DNA of 64,000 nucleotides from Pseudomonas shahriarae (GCF_014268455.2 NZ_CP077085.1:4195001-4259000), one strand, 5' to 3'; counted from the first letter of the stretch, positions 27,223 through 35,749 are shown. Numbers and translations: made by a program. The notes: a model not told the origin generated them from the sequence alone.

Positions 27223-29099
27223 GGTGCTTCATCCTTGAAAATAGGTGACCCTTTCAACGCCAAATAGGGGTTGTCATAAGGTTTCTCAGTAAATATCTGA
27301 AGCGGATCCTTGAGCAGATAGCCTCTAATGTCTCTGGTTTTACGTGGGCCTTTTATCTCACAAGCCCATATGTTCATCCCGCTTGCGCACTTCTCATGAA
27401 TGCCCAGCTTCTCAAAGCAGCGCTGTACCCACCTCCAATCGGTAGTGCCCTGCTCTTTTGCGACCCTTGCCAACTCAGGATGCTCTTGGGCATACCGCTG
27501 GAAGATTCCGGGTGTGACCAGAAATGCCGTACCGGCTACGCTGTGAACTTTGGCTTTGGCATCGTTTATGATCACTTTGTGCGTTAATACGCCCTGTCGA
27601 AGCCATCTCACAAAGGCTTCTCCCTGCTCCTTTACGCTCCACGTTTCAGACGTCGCGGGTACAACCTCCGGTAGAGATCGAGGCTGGAGATAGACGTCAA
27701 AAGCTTCAGCAGGTGAAGCACACGACATGGGAGAGCGACACGAAGTCGTAATTTCGTTTTCCTCGGTCATACACATCCGCTGCCCCTCCCAGAGATCGTC
27801 CGGATACTGCGTCGCCTCCATGTATTCCAGCGGTACTAATTTGTAGCTTGTCTCCGTAGGCTTTTCCGTAAGAACGGGCGACGCGTTCACGCGAATAGCA
27901 GGCGGGTCTTGTGGGAACGACGAAACCTCTATGTGCGCCTCCTTCCCTAAAGGCTCTAGGACAGGGCCCAACGAGATCAAACCCGCAAAAGATGGCGGTC
28001 GCTCGCCTTTATCCCAAATCAATGCAGGCGCGACCTTGAGAAAGGTAAGTGTTTTTTGCCATTTACCGCTTTGGACTGTGGCAGTCCATATCGCCTTTCC
28101 TTCAGCATTCGCTTGGATGATCGCGTTGTCCTGGAGGACGTTGAACAGCGTGGAATTCGACGAGGGGATCGAGTCCGTCCCTTGGGACAACAAGTGAGCT
28201 CTTAGCTTGTCGGCCACTGTCTTGCTCACCAACCACAACGCATCATCAGTTAGCCACCCATCTGAAGCCCGGGGCTGGTTCAGTTTCAATTGTTCCGTTA
28301 CGAGGTAGCGCAGCCCCTCAATTAGTTGACGTTGAGACGAATGCTTAGGTGCAGCCAACACACGCGATGGATTACCACCAAGCTCTTGGGCGACCGACGC
28401 CTGATCAGCCTGGATAACGAGCTCTCCCAATATGCCGGCGTGTTCGTATTGGCCGGCGAGGACATAGATGAGCGCGCTCCAAGGAGCTGTGTAGTCGCTC
28501 AGCCAGTCTAGGATCGCCTTGGTCAGTATTTGCGTGTAGAGCAGTCCTGCCGCTGCACCATGGAGTTTGTACTCACGCTCCTTCCGATACTTGAAGCGGT
28601 ACCCCCGAGAGATAGGGCCGTGCCACGGATACCAGCGAGTTCCGTCAGCAAAATGCACCTCCACATCAACAGCTATCTTGCCGATGTCATGAAGCAAAGC
28701 GGCGTAGGCCAAAGCAGCTGTCCAAGTTTCGGTTTGTGCTGCTTGGGTTTCAGGAGTGGCTCCCGCAGGCAGTAAATGGGACTGACGGATCTTGAGTGCG
28801 AACGCAACGATCTCCAGCCCATGGTCGAGCATCCCGCCGGGATACGCGTGATGGTGGTTTTCTGAGGCGGGAAGTTGTTGGACCAACTCGGCGTAGCGCC
28901 TCACAGGCTCCAGGTAGAGATCGTCAAACTGGGATCGGGAGAGTGAGGTGCGTTGCCAGATGTGCTCAAGCAGCTTGCTTCGTCGCGGCGTCGACAGAAG
29001 CTCGGATGCTGTCTTAGGAGCAAAGTACTCATGAGGATCTGCGGCGATGACTTGAGATTCAGTTTGGGACGCCGTTTTTACCTTCGATTGCCAGAACAT
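27213..29099 (-). CDS. TraI-type MobH relaxase
   Basis: This 628-residue conjugative relaxase is of the MobH/TraI_2 class. The N-terminal half has the HAYPGGMLDHGLEI motif with the paired His, then ALLHDIGKIAVDVEVHFADG, the HD-like metal site characteristic of this relaxase type. A hydrophobic helical middle and a C-terminal TraI_2_C-like domain ending ...KDPLQIFTEKPYDNP follow. In an intact ICE it nicks oriT and is carried to the recipient. No coupling protein or type IV secretion genes are near, so it could act only with a helper element, if at all. Confidence 0.9.
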   Translation of the reverse strand: MFWQSKVKTASQTESQVIAADPHEYFAPKTASELLSTPRRSKLLEHIWQRTSLSRSQFDDLYLEPVRRYAELVQQLPASENHHHAYPGGMLDHGLEIVAFALKIRQSHLLPAGATPETQAAQTETWTAALAYAALLHDIGKIAVDVEVHFADGTRWYPWHGPISRGYRFKYRKEREYKLHGAAAGLLYTQILTKAILDWLSDYTAPWSALIYVLAGQYEHAGILGELVIQADQASVAQELGGNPSRVLAAPKHSSQRQLIEGLRYLVTEQLKLNQPRASDGWLTDDALWLVSKTVADKLRAHLLSQGTDSIPSSNSTLFNVLQDNAIIQANAEGKAIWTATVQSGKWQKTLTFLKVAPALIWDKGERPPSFAGLISLGPVLEPLGKEAHIEVSSFPQDPPAIRVNASPVLTEKPTETSYKLVPLEYMEATQYPDDLWEGQRMCMTEENEITTSCRSPMSCASPAEAFDVYLQPRSLPEVVPATSETWSVKEQGEAFVRWLRQGVLTHKVIINDAKAKVHSVAGTAFLVTPGIFQRYAQEHPELARVAKEQGTTDWRWVQRCFEKLGIHEKCASGMNIWACEIKGPRKTRDIRGYLLKDPLQIFTEKPYDNPYLALKGSPIFKDEAPCM

Positions 29100-29613
29100 T
29101 CAGCTATCACCTGCTTCAGTCGTTGGAGAGCCTTTTCGCTTTTCAGCTCAATGACAGCCCATTTGCAGGTAGGCCCGTTCCCCTTAGACTCCCTTCCAAT
29201 AGACCCTTCCATTTCGCCGTTGCTTTATGGCTTTTTCAGATGATCAATTCGACGACAAAACTGATATGCGATGCTGTATGTTTAATGCTTGTTTATTGGC
29301 AATGATGGCCTTGGATTTTTTAGCCTTTTCTAAGATTTCTACTGTCAGAAAAGAAAATCTAGACAGCTATCTCCTGAGACTTGCATGAGGGAGAAGCACA
29401 AAGCGTCTGGAACCATTTCAGGACGAGGACACGCAAAGACATACAAAGCGAGCGCTCTTCGTGGTAGCCGATGAATACTCAATTCTGCAGAGTGGTCTGC
29501 ACGGTTCATGTGGACGGTATTGACTGAATCCTCCAGAATTTCAAGGATCAGCTCGCATAAGCAACATATGAGCCCAAGCCTGACATGCCAGCAAGAACTG
29601 CTGATGAAGGGAA

Positions 29614-29637
29614 TTTTTTAACACCGGTGGTAAAAAA
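29614..29637. promoter_or_regulatory. 24-base palindrome in the 29.1-29.75 kb gap
   Basis: The 655 bases between traI and the next gene hold no convincing coding sequence; the short ORFs look random. At 29614-29637 there is a palindrome: six T, then A(A)CACCGGTG(G)T, then six A, with one mismatched pair. There is no loop, so it is more likely a protein-binding site than a terminator. A TATAAA-like -10 lies near 29690-29705 before the gene at 29755. Confidence 0.5.
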
Positions 29638-29754
29638 TCACCCGACCCACCCGGTTATCAACTCTGATTGTCGGCTAGCCGTGAGCTCGATATAAACTAT
29701 AAAACTCGCTGCCTGAAATAGCATAGATCTGCCCCCCCTAAGAAAGGAGCCACA

Positions 29755-30987
29755 ATGACTGTTATTGCACTCATCAACCCCGAGACAGACCCTCACTTAA
29801 TAGCGGATTGCCTCATAAGCGCGGACGGTGAAGACCGAAGAGAAAAACAATTAGTTTGGCTACCTTCTTTAGGGCTAATACGAACTGACTGGCAAGAGCC
29901 TAAAGGGTCATGGCATATCGTACGAATGGGTAGAAAAACAATCATCCTACCTAATAACGGCGGCATACTTGCCTTTGCTGGGGACTGCAACTCCGCCTTT
30001 AAGTTCTGGATAAAACTTTCCGACGCAATAAACAGCACACATGGATATAATCCAGATGCACGCGTAGATAGCGGGTTAATTGATCGAGTCCTGTCCGACA
30101 TGGGAGTTACAGCACTCGAATTTCACATGTTAGGGATCTTGGTCGACGAAAATGGTGTGCGAACCCCATTTATCCATAATTCGGATAAAATGGTCGAAAC
30201 CTCCAGTTTTGGCACATGCTATTTTGCAGGATCCGGAACTATAAAACTTTCCGCCGCGGTAATTTCAGAAGACGAAAGGCATTCAAAAATCTCAGATTGG
30301 CCATGGGACAAAATATCTCCAACAGAAGAGCTAGCAGAGTCACTCTGCTCTACCATGCTCTATTTCGAGTCATATGCCAGCAATAGCGAGAACCTGAACA
30401 CACCTATATCTGATAGATTCGGCGGCTTTTATGAATGGTATGGCGTCAAAAAGGACGGCATTCGTTTTATGCCTTCTAGAATAGACTTAAACCTACTCGT
30501 AGAAAATGAGAGACTCTATATAACCCGCCTACATCTTTATGAACCTATCCAGCCTCGAGATCCTAAAAAAACGATTTTCAAAGGCCAACAAGCTGTTCTG
30601 TCCGTACTGACATTTTGCAGCAAGCGAATAGAAATCCCAATTGATGATCTCTTCAAACAAAGGCTTGAAATTTCCACAAGCCAAGTCGATGCCGTTCTAA
30701 TCGAACGAATGTTCGCGAGTTACGATCGACCTTCAGATATCGACCCTAGGTTCTCCGGAATTGTGCCGCCCGAAGTGCTCGCAGAAAGCTTCGCCGATCC
30801 CGTTGAGATTAGAAGAGTTCGGCTGGTTATCAGTATGAATGGAAAAGCAATTGCAAAAGGCTTGACAAAAATCGATAAAGATTCCCCGCTCGCCGACATC
30901 ACCCACAAAGATGGAAAAACAATAATCACTCTATTTGAAGGCACAACCATGAACATCGCAGATTTGGTTTCAAGACACAGCACTTAA
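29755..30987 (+). CDS. Ntn-hydrolase-like (proteasome/HslV-fold-like) protein, ICE cargo
   Basis: This 410-residue protein has a strong SD (AAAGGAG) and begins M-T-V-I-A-L. If Met is removed, Thr becomes residue 1 and LIADCL places Asp at residue 17, as in HslV/proteasome beta subunits, where Thr1 is the nucleophile and Asp17 supports it. A G-G-I-L-A-F-A-G-D strand follows at about residue 70, also typical of that fold, and a Lys lies near position 30 (family Lys33). The rest (from about residue 180) is unfamiliar. AT-rich codon use contrasts with the flanks and suggests recent import. I infer an Ntn-hydrolase-type activity; this is not proven. Confidence 0.45.
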   Translation: MTVIALINPETDPHLIADCLISADGEDRREKQLVWLPSLGLIRTDWQEPKGSWHIVRMGRKTIILPNNGGILAFAGDCNSAFKFWIKLSDAINSTHGYNPDARVDSGLIDRVLSDMGVTALEFHMLGILVDENGVRTPFIHNSDKMVETSSFGTCYFAGSGTIKLSAAVISEDERHSKISDWPWDKISPTEELAESLCSTMLYFESYASNSENLNTPISDRFGGFYEWYGVKKDGIRFMPSRIDLNLLVENERLYITRLHLYEPIQPRDPKKTIFKGQQAVLSVLTFCSKRIEIPIDDLFKQRLEISTSQVDAVLIERMFASYDRPSDIDPRFSGIVPPEVLAESFADPVEIRRVRLVISMNGKAIAKGLTKIDKDSPLADITHKDGKTIITLFEGTTMNIADLVSRHST

Positions 30988-31277
30988 AAACCAACACTTC
31001 AATACCTCTCCCCATGGTGGGGCCGGCATGTCTCATCACCGGTGTACCAATCGCTGCCTGACATTTCTTGTTGAAGCTGTCACCTTGACTCAAGCCTCGC
31101 ATTTTTTCATTCTCGCAAGGTGTCATGCTGATTATGTCAGCAATTTGCGGAGGGCAGCCCAGATCTAGAAAGCTGCAGCGCGTAGTTCACGCGCCGATCA
31201 CTCGACCGCCATCGCGTTCACCATCGCGGTCACTCGTCAGCGTTGTTGACGACCGAATGCCTATCACACCACCCAAC

Positions 31278-31295
31278 GGGGAAATCACTTTCCCC
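31278..31295 (+). promoter_or_regulatory. Leader hairpin before DUF3577 gene
   Basis: GGGGAAA and TTTCCCC pair round a TCAC loop, 45 bases before the ATG at 31341. The 353-base gap before the gene has no coding sequence I trust. Similar GC-rich leader hairpins occur before single genes in ICEs of this type; another (GGCGCCTT/AAGGCGCC) lies at 31830-31847 before radC. Confidence 0.5.
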
Positions 31296-31340
31296 GGGGA
31301 TGAGTGACTCCTCGTTTTTCGCTAAGACAGGGAGAAACTC

Positions 31341-31811
31341 ATGACCCACCCCTTCACCAACGAAACGAAATACTACGACCTGCACACCCGCGGTATCGGT
31401 TACCTGTGTCGCGCACGAGAGGTCCAGGTGCGCAAGGCAGAACCGTTTATGGCAGTGACTGTTGCTGCGCTCCATGGCGCCGCTGACGACGTTGAATACA
31501 CCTACATCGACTGCCGAGTGACAGGCGCTGAAGCGGACACGCTGATTCGCCACTGCAAGGACGAGATCAACTCAGGGGATAAAGTCCTGGTGTGCTTCAC
31601 CATTGGAGATATCTGGATTTCACCTTTCACGTACCAGAAAGGCGACAAAAAAGGTCAACCTGGTGCGAGTCTCAAAGGACGACTGCTCTATTTGTCCATG
31701 ATCAGAATCAACGGTGAGACCGTGTTCAGGGCTCCGCCCAAGGAAGCAGCACAGGACACCCAACCCAACACAGTCACGGAAAACTCGGCGCCCGCCGCAA
31801 GTGAGTCCTGA
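31341..31811 (+). CDS. STY4534-like ICE replication protein (DUF3577)
   Basis: This 156-residue protein begins with KYYDLHTRGIGYLCRAREVQ and continues with a strand-rich single-stranded-DNA-binding-like region (FMAVTVAALHG, YTYIDCRVTG, VLVCFTIGDI), the signature of the DUF3577/STY4534 family. The C-terminal 30 residues are a disordered acidic/Ala tail, as in SSB-like proteins. These genes sit between the replication block and radC/topB in the SPI-7/pKLC102 backbone. Here topB, ssb and the pilus genes that usually follow are missing. Confidence 0.8.
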   Translation: MTHPFTNETKYYDLHTRGIGYLCRAREVQVRKAEPFMAVTVAALHGAADDVEYTYIDCRVTGAEADTLIRHCKDEINSGDKVLVCFTIGDIWISPFTYQKGDKKGQPGASLKGRLLYLSMIRINGETVFRAPPKEAAQDTQPNTVTENSAPAASES

Positions 31812-31921
31812 CCGGCATCAAACCACCTAGGCGCCTTACAAGGCGCCCTTACCCACCTTCGGGGGACAACGATTCCCTCGGGAACCGCGTGCCTCCTGCA
31901 ATCCAGACAGAGGTTTACGCG

Positions 31922-32416
31922 ATGAGTAATACCAGCGTCTTAAGCACTGCTGCCCTACCCACAATCACCTGCCGCGAGGACGAAGATCAGTTGATTGAGA
32001 CCGCCCTTCAGATCCTCGACCGCCGGCTCTTTACCCGAGGGCCAAAGCTTGAGGCACCTCATGAGGTGCGCAATTATCTGAAGCTACAGCTTGCTGCTAT
32101 GGACCACGAAGTCTTTGCGGTCATCTATATGGACAGCGTGCACAGGCCAATTACATTCGAGGTGCTTTTTCACGGAAGTATCAATATGGCATTCATCCAT
32201 CCAAGGCAGGTTATCAAGCGTGCTTTAGCGCACAACGCCGCAGCGATTATCATCGCTCACAACCACCCCTCTGGATGCCACACACCCAGCCTGGCGGATA
32301 AACGAATTACGGCTTCCCTCAAGGAGTCGCTGGAGCTGGTCGAAATCAGAGTATTGGACCATTTCATCATTGCTGAAGGCACCCCGCTCTCACTGGCGGA
32401 GTATGGCTGGCTCTAG
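31922..32416 (+). CDS. RadC-like JAB-domain protein of the ICE
   Basis: This 164-residue RadC/MPN+ protein has the JAMM metal motif visible as AHNHPSGCHTPSLAD (H-x-H-x7-S-x2-D) at about residues 115-130, with upstream Glu in FEVLFHGS. RadC family members on mobile elements lack the N-terminal HhH domain, as here. ATG 31922 is preferred; the in-frame upstream codons lie in the leader. The function of these proteins is uncertain: no repair role has been firmly shown. A GC-rich hairpin follows at 32427-32445. Confidence 0.88.
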   Translation: MSNTSVLSTAALPTITCREDEDQLIETALQILDRRLFTRGPKLEAPHEVRNYLKLQLAAMDHEVFAVIYMDSVHRPITFEVLFHGSINMAFIHPRQVIKRALAHNAAAIIIAHNHPSGCHTPSLADKRITASLKESLELVEIRVLDHFIIAEGTPLSLAEYGWL

Positions 32417-32426
32417 CATCGACCAA

Positions 32427-32445
32427 GGCGCCCTTCCCGGGCGCC
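32427..32445 (+). terminator. Hairpin after radC, terminator-like
   Basis: GGCGCCC and GGGCGCC pair with a 5-base loop just after the radC stop, followed by a weakly T-rich GTTGTTT. It is a probable terminator without a strong U-tract. Confidence 0.5.
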
Positions 32446-32545
32446 CGTTGTTTATCCAACAGACGCAACATTGCCGACCTCACTTAGGAATTCGCCTTCA
32501 TCGACGAGCTCAGCTTCTATGCGGGCTCAACGTTCAGGATCAAGA

Positions 32546-33283
32546 ATGAATGAGCTGGCTCTTTTCTCAGGTGCTGGTGGAGGAATACTCGGTGGCCAAC
32601 TCATGGGATGGCGCACCGTCTGCGCCGTTGAGTGTGATGCCTACGCTGCACAGGTTCTCGCGCAACGACAAAATGATAGAACCCTGCCGCCTTTCCCGAT
32701 TTGGTCTGATGTGTGCAGTTTTGACGGTAGGTCGTGGCGAGGCATTATTGACGTGGTATCTGGCGGGTTTACATGCCAGGACTTCTCCATTCAAGGCCGA
32801 GGCGCTGGCATTGAGGGGGCCCGATCGGGTCTTTGGAAAGAAATGGCAAGAATCGTCGATGAGGTTCGACCCACATATGTGTGGCTGGAAAACTCCCCAA
32901 TGCTCGTCACACGAGGTCTTGCCCTGGTCCTCGGTAATCTTACCCAAATGGGGTATAACACTCACTGGTGTCGTGTATCAGCGGCTGAATGCGGTGCGCC
33001 CCATAAACGCGACAGGATCTGGTTGTTGGCCTACTCCAACAGCGAGCATGGCCAAAGGCTCATCACCCAAATCGCTGAAGCGCAGGTGTGGCAGAGACCG
33101 TACGAGAGACAGACTGGATCACGCAGTGATGGCGTCAAACGGTGGCCAACTGAACCCGGAGTGGGTCAAGTGGTTGATGGGCTGGCCCAGCGGGTGGACC
33201 GGATTAAAGCCCTTGGAAATGGGCAGATACCAAGAGTGGTGGCAAGCGCATTCGGTATTTTGAAGGTCGAAGTAAACCCCTGA
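32546..33283 (+). CDS. DNA (cytosine-5) methyltransferase, short form
   Basis: This 245-residue C5-type methyltransferase has motif I ELALFSGAGGGILGGQL for SAM. Motif IV is GGFTCQDFS, with catalytic Cys77 preceded by Thr instead of the usual Pro. Motif VI is V-W-L-E-N-S-P and motif VIII is GAPHKRDRIW. The end ALGNGQIPRVVASA is motif X. It starts at ATG 32546. A second long frame (32550-33263) overlaps it; its last 80 codons resemble the ending of other phage-type methyltransferases. The sizes of the domains suggest a short target-recognition region. No cognate endonuclease is adjacent, so it is probably an orphan methylase. Confidence 0.8.
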   Translation: MNELALFSGAGGGILGGQLMGWRTVCAVECDAYAAQVLAQRQNDRTLPPFPIWSDVCSFDGRSWRGIIDVVSGGFTCQDFSIQGRGAGIEGARSGLWKEMARIVDEVRPTYVWLENSPMLVTRGLALVLGNLTQMGYNTHWCRVSAAECGAPHKRDRIWLLAYSNSEHGQRLITQIAEAQVWQRPYERQTGSRSDGVKRWPTEPGVGQVVDGLAQRVDRIKALGNGQIPRVVASAFGILKVEVNP

Positions 33284-33419
33284 CGATCACTGTCGAGACG
33301 CCGAGGTAAGCGTAACCGTCCAGGCATCCCACCGTGTGGTGGCGAGTTCTGGGAGGAAGTTACAGGTGGCTGGGCTGGACGCTTAAGTAACACTTACGGT
33401 GGGTGACGAAGTAACTTAA

Positions 33420-33605
33420 GGATTCAAGGCCACTCTCATTCAGACTACCGCCGGCAAGATCAACATCGCAGCTTCGAGCAGCCACACGATCTACAGCAAC
33501 GCTGGGAACCGTACACGTACGCTCAACCCGCTGGATGAGCTAGAAATCATTGCATTCCCCGGCGGCCCTCTGTTCCTGGCCTTCCGAGTCAGACCTACCG
33601 TCTGA
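33420..33605 (+). pseudogene. Orphan coding fragment, 3' end of an unrecognised gene
   Basis: From 33420, directly after an in-frame TAA, 61 codons run without a start codon to TGA at 33603. The peptide has a coherent composition (...TTAGKINIAASSSH... then ...LDELEIIAFPGGPLFLAFRV...), as if it were the last domain of a larger protein. The family is not recognised. It sits at the boundary between the ICE-type genes and the flagellum-like operon, where recombination debris would be expected. Confidence 0.35.
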
Positions 33606-33659
33606 CGATCTGCAGCGTACTGGCTAAGGATGCTTTTAAGGCCAGCGCCACATTGATGT

Positions 33660-34364
33660 TCACCACCGCACCCCGCCCATGAAATGTTCGTGAGTTTGCC
33701 GCACACGCTTCAACGCTTGAGCATGCAACTGTGAAATCCTCCCTTTCGAAAGCCCCATTAACTCACTGATCTCCGTGAAGCTCAAATGTTGATAGTAATG
33801 AGCAACGATAACCTGCTGCTCGCTGGGCGGCAGCTGTTTCACACACTCATTAAGGTGGTCATGGTTTTGCTCCACCTCATACACATTCAAAGGGTTACTG
33901 GCCTCAGGCTCATGATCAATGATGCCTGACTCCAAGAACAGTCCAAACGCCAATCCTATCGCTACGTTGGCAACGTGCTCCAGATCGCTCGCGCCCTCGT
34001 CCTCACTGCCAGACAGGCTCACAAGACGGTCCTGGTAAATTTTTCGACTATCGCGTACGTAACACGCCAAGCCTTTGAGTACGTTGCCTTTCACATAGGG
34101 TTCGGCATAGGCCTGAAAACGGGTCTTCAACGCCGGATTAAATCGGTCGATGGCTTGCAGCAAGCCGATAGACGCCAGATTCACGTAGTCGTGCCACTCG
34201 GCGAGTGGGTGGGGATATCGCACGTAAAGCAAGCGCGTAATCATGTGCAACCACTGCCCATAAAAGAAAAACAGATGGCTGCGGGCATCGCTGGATTTTC
34301 CGCTCAGCCAAGCCTGCCAGAGCGAAAGCTCATCGGTTTTGTAAGCATCTTTTCCCGGTTCCAT
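33660..34364 (-). CDS. Sigma-28/FliA-like sigma factor at the end of the flagellum-like operon
   Basis: This 234-residue sigma-70-family factor has region 2 visible as HDYVNLASIGLLQAIDRF then FQAYAEPYVKGNVLKGL, which corresponds to the FliA 'IGLLNAVERYD...' segment. Region 4 is LPPSEQQVIVAHYYQHLSFT then SELMGLSKGRISQLHAQALK, with a helix-turn-helix. A recognised region 3 is reduced. It is the last gene of the minus-strand cluster, 18 bases after fliP. FliA normally turns on filament and motor genes, yet none are in the window, so either its targets lie elsewhere or it serves another purpose. No anti-sigma FlgM is adjacent. Confidence 0.75.
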   Translation of the reverse strand: MEPGKDAYKTDELSLWQAWLSGKSSDARSHLFFFYGQWLHMITRLLYVRYPHPLAEWHDYVNLASIGLLQAIDRFNPALKTRFQAYAEPYVKGNVLKGLACYVRDSRKIYQDRLVSLSGSEDEGASDLEHVANVAIGLAFGLFLESGIIDHEPEASNPLNVYEVEQNHDHLNECVKQLPPSEQQVIVAHYYQHLSFTEISELMGLSKGRISQLHAQALKRVRQTHEHFMGGVRW

Positions 34365-34382
34365 GGAGTGGGTCGACTCTGG

Positions 34383-35105
34383 CTAGCCCAAACCACGCAT
34401 CAATGTCTGGGCGATCAATCCCCAACCATCGATGAGCAGGAACAACATGATTTTCAACGGCAGTGAAATGGTGATGGGGGGCACCATGATCATGCCCAGG
34501 GACATCAAGATAGAGGCCACAACCAGGTCTATGATCAAGAACGGAAGGAAAATCATGAAGCCAATCTGAAAGGCAACCTTCAACTCGCTAAGCATGAAGG
34601 CTGGCACCAATTTGACTGGAGAAAGGCCATCCGGGCTTGAGGGTAACGGCGCCTTGGCCAGTTCGTAGATCAGCCGCAGATCAGACTCATGGGTCTGACG
34701 GACCATAAAGTCACGGATCGGCACCCAGCCTTGCTGGGCGGCCCCCTCCAATCCGACCTTGCTGGCAAGAAACGGGCGAACGCCAGTGTCATAGGTTTTT
34801 TCCAAAGTAGGCGCCATGGCAAACAAGGTCAGAAACATCGACAACACAATCAACACGATATTCGGTGGCGTTTGCTGTAGGCCAAGCGCCTGGCGCGTCA
34901 GGGACAGCACCACAATATTTCGGGTGAAGGTGGTGAGGGCGATCACCATAAAAGGCACAAACGACAGTGCCGTCAGCAGCACCACAATGCTGACGGGCGA
35001 CTGGATCTGATTGATGTGCAGGCTGCCCCAGTCAGAGAAGTCATCGGCGGCAAATGCCGTCAGAGGCAGTAACCCCAGGAGCAAAAGCGCAAAGCCTTGG
35101 ATCAT
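34383..35105 (-). CDS. fliP: Export gate protein FliP
   Basis: This 240-residue inner-membrane component of the flagellar type III export gate has a cleavable signal (ending AFA) and four hydrophobic segments. The SFVPFMVIALTTFTRNIVVL motif after helix 1 and KVAFQIGFMIFLPFLIIDLV in the third are FliP/SctR signatures, with MVPPITISLPLKIMLFLLIDG at the end. I prefer ATG 35105, where the FliO stop overlaps (TGATG). The protein is complete, which argues that the export gate is functional. Confidence 0.93.
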   Translation of the reverse strand: MIQGFALLLLGLLPLTAFAADDFSDWGSLHINQIQSPVSIVVLLTALSFVPFMVIALTTFTRNIVVLSLTRQALGLQQTPPNIVLIVLSMFLTLFAMAPTLEKTYDTGVRPFLASKVGLEGAAQQGWVPIRDFMVRQTHESDLRLIYELAKAPLPSSPDGLSPVKLVPAFMLSELKVAFQIGFMIFLPFLIIDLVVASILMSLGMIMVPPITISLPLKIMLFLLIDGWGLIAQTLMRGLG

Positions 35106-35446
35106 CACGATTGAAGATCCGGAACAGGCGCAGAGGCAGATTGGCTGAGCACAGTCACCGTCGCCCCGTTGGATGATTCCGTGACCAATACCAGTGCCCC
35201 ATCCGCGCGCACCAGATAGACCTTGGTTTTGGTCGATAGCCTCAGTGCTCGAGTACAGTTCAACTCCGTAGTCGGAGCACTTGCACTACCAGTTGCCTGA
35301 CGCTTGGCGTACCAACGCATGACCAAGTACACAATGGCCAGCAGTAAAGCCGTGACCAATAGCACCTTGATCATTAGTACAAACGACACCGGGTCGTCCT
35401 GGCGAAGCGGCAAGCTCAAGGGCTGGGAAGTAATTTCCGTGGTCAC
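35105..35446 (-). CDS. fliO: FliO-like export gate assembly protein
   Basis: This 113-residue bitopic protein starts at a GTG overlapping the FliN stop (GTGA). A single hydrophobic helix (FVLMIKVLLVTALLLAIVYL) is followed by a basic patch RWYAKR and a cytoplasmic strand-rich domain (RALRLSTKTKVYLVRADG), the layout of FliO, which helps assemble FliP. FliO is specific to flagellar systems and is absent from virulence injectisomes, so its presence supports a flagellar origin of this cluster. Confidence 0.75.
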   Translation of the reverse strand: MTTEITSQPLSLPLRQDDPVSFVLMIKVLLVTALLLAIVYLVMRWYAKRQATGSASAPTTELNCTRALRLSTKTKVYLVRADGALVLVTESSNGATVTVLSQSASAPVPDLQS

Positions 35447-35748
35447 AGTATTTCCGTCAACTGAATGCCAAAGTTGTCGTCGACGGCAACCAAGTTGCCA
35501 CGCGCTACGGCCTTGCCATCTAGACACAGCGACGCGGGTTCGTGGACTTGCTGCAAGAGCTTGACGATGTCCCCGCTCTTGAGTGCAAACAGTTCGTCGA
35601 CACTCATCGACGCGTTGCCTAACTCAACCACCAGTTCCACGACCACATGCTTGATCAGGTTCATGTCCCGCTTGATCAGCGCCGGCATGCTTTCATTTGC
35701 GACGTTTTTTGCCTCTTCCAACTCGATTGAATCGACTGTAGCTGTCAC
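35443..35748 (-). CDS. fliN: FliN-like C-ring SpoA-domain protein
   Basis: This 101-residue protein starts at GTG 35748 and is made almost only of a SpoA domain: VVVELVVELGNASMSVDELF then LKSGDIVKLLQQVHEPASLC and the end VDDNFGIQLTEIL. In flagella FliN forms the lower C-ring and the FliH docking site. The protein has a short charged N-terminal region. It lies between fliO (GTGA overlap) and fliM (overlap region at 35748-35750). Confidence 0.87.
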   Translation of the reverse strand: MTATVDSIELEEAKNVANESMPALIKRDMNLIKHVVVELVVELGNASMSVDELFALKSGDIVKLLQQVHEPASLCLDGKAVARGNLVAVDDNFGIQLTEIL

Positions 35749-35749
35749 G

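Noticed and set aside
31125..31307. Sixty-codon ORF before the DUF3577 gene
   Set aside because: It is low-complexity Arg/Ser/Pro, overlaps the leader hairpin, and has no ribosome-binding site.
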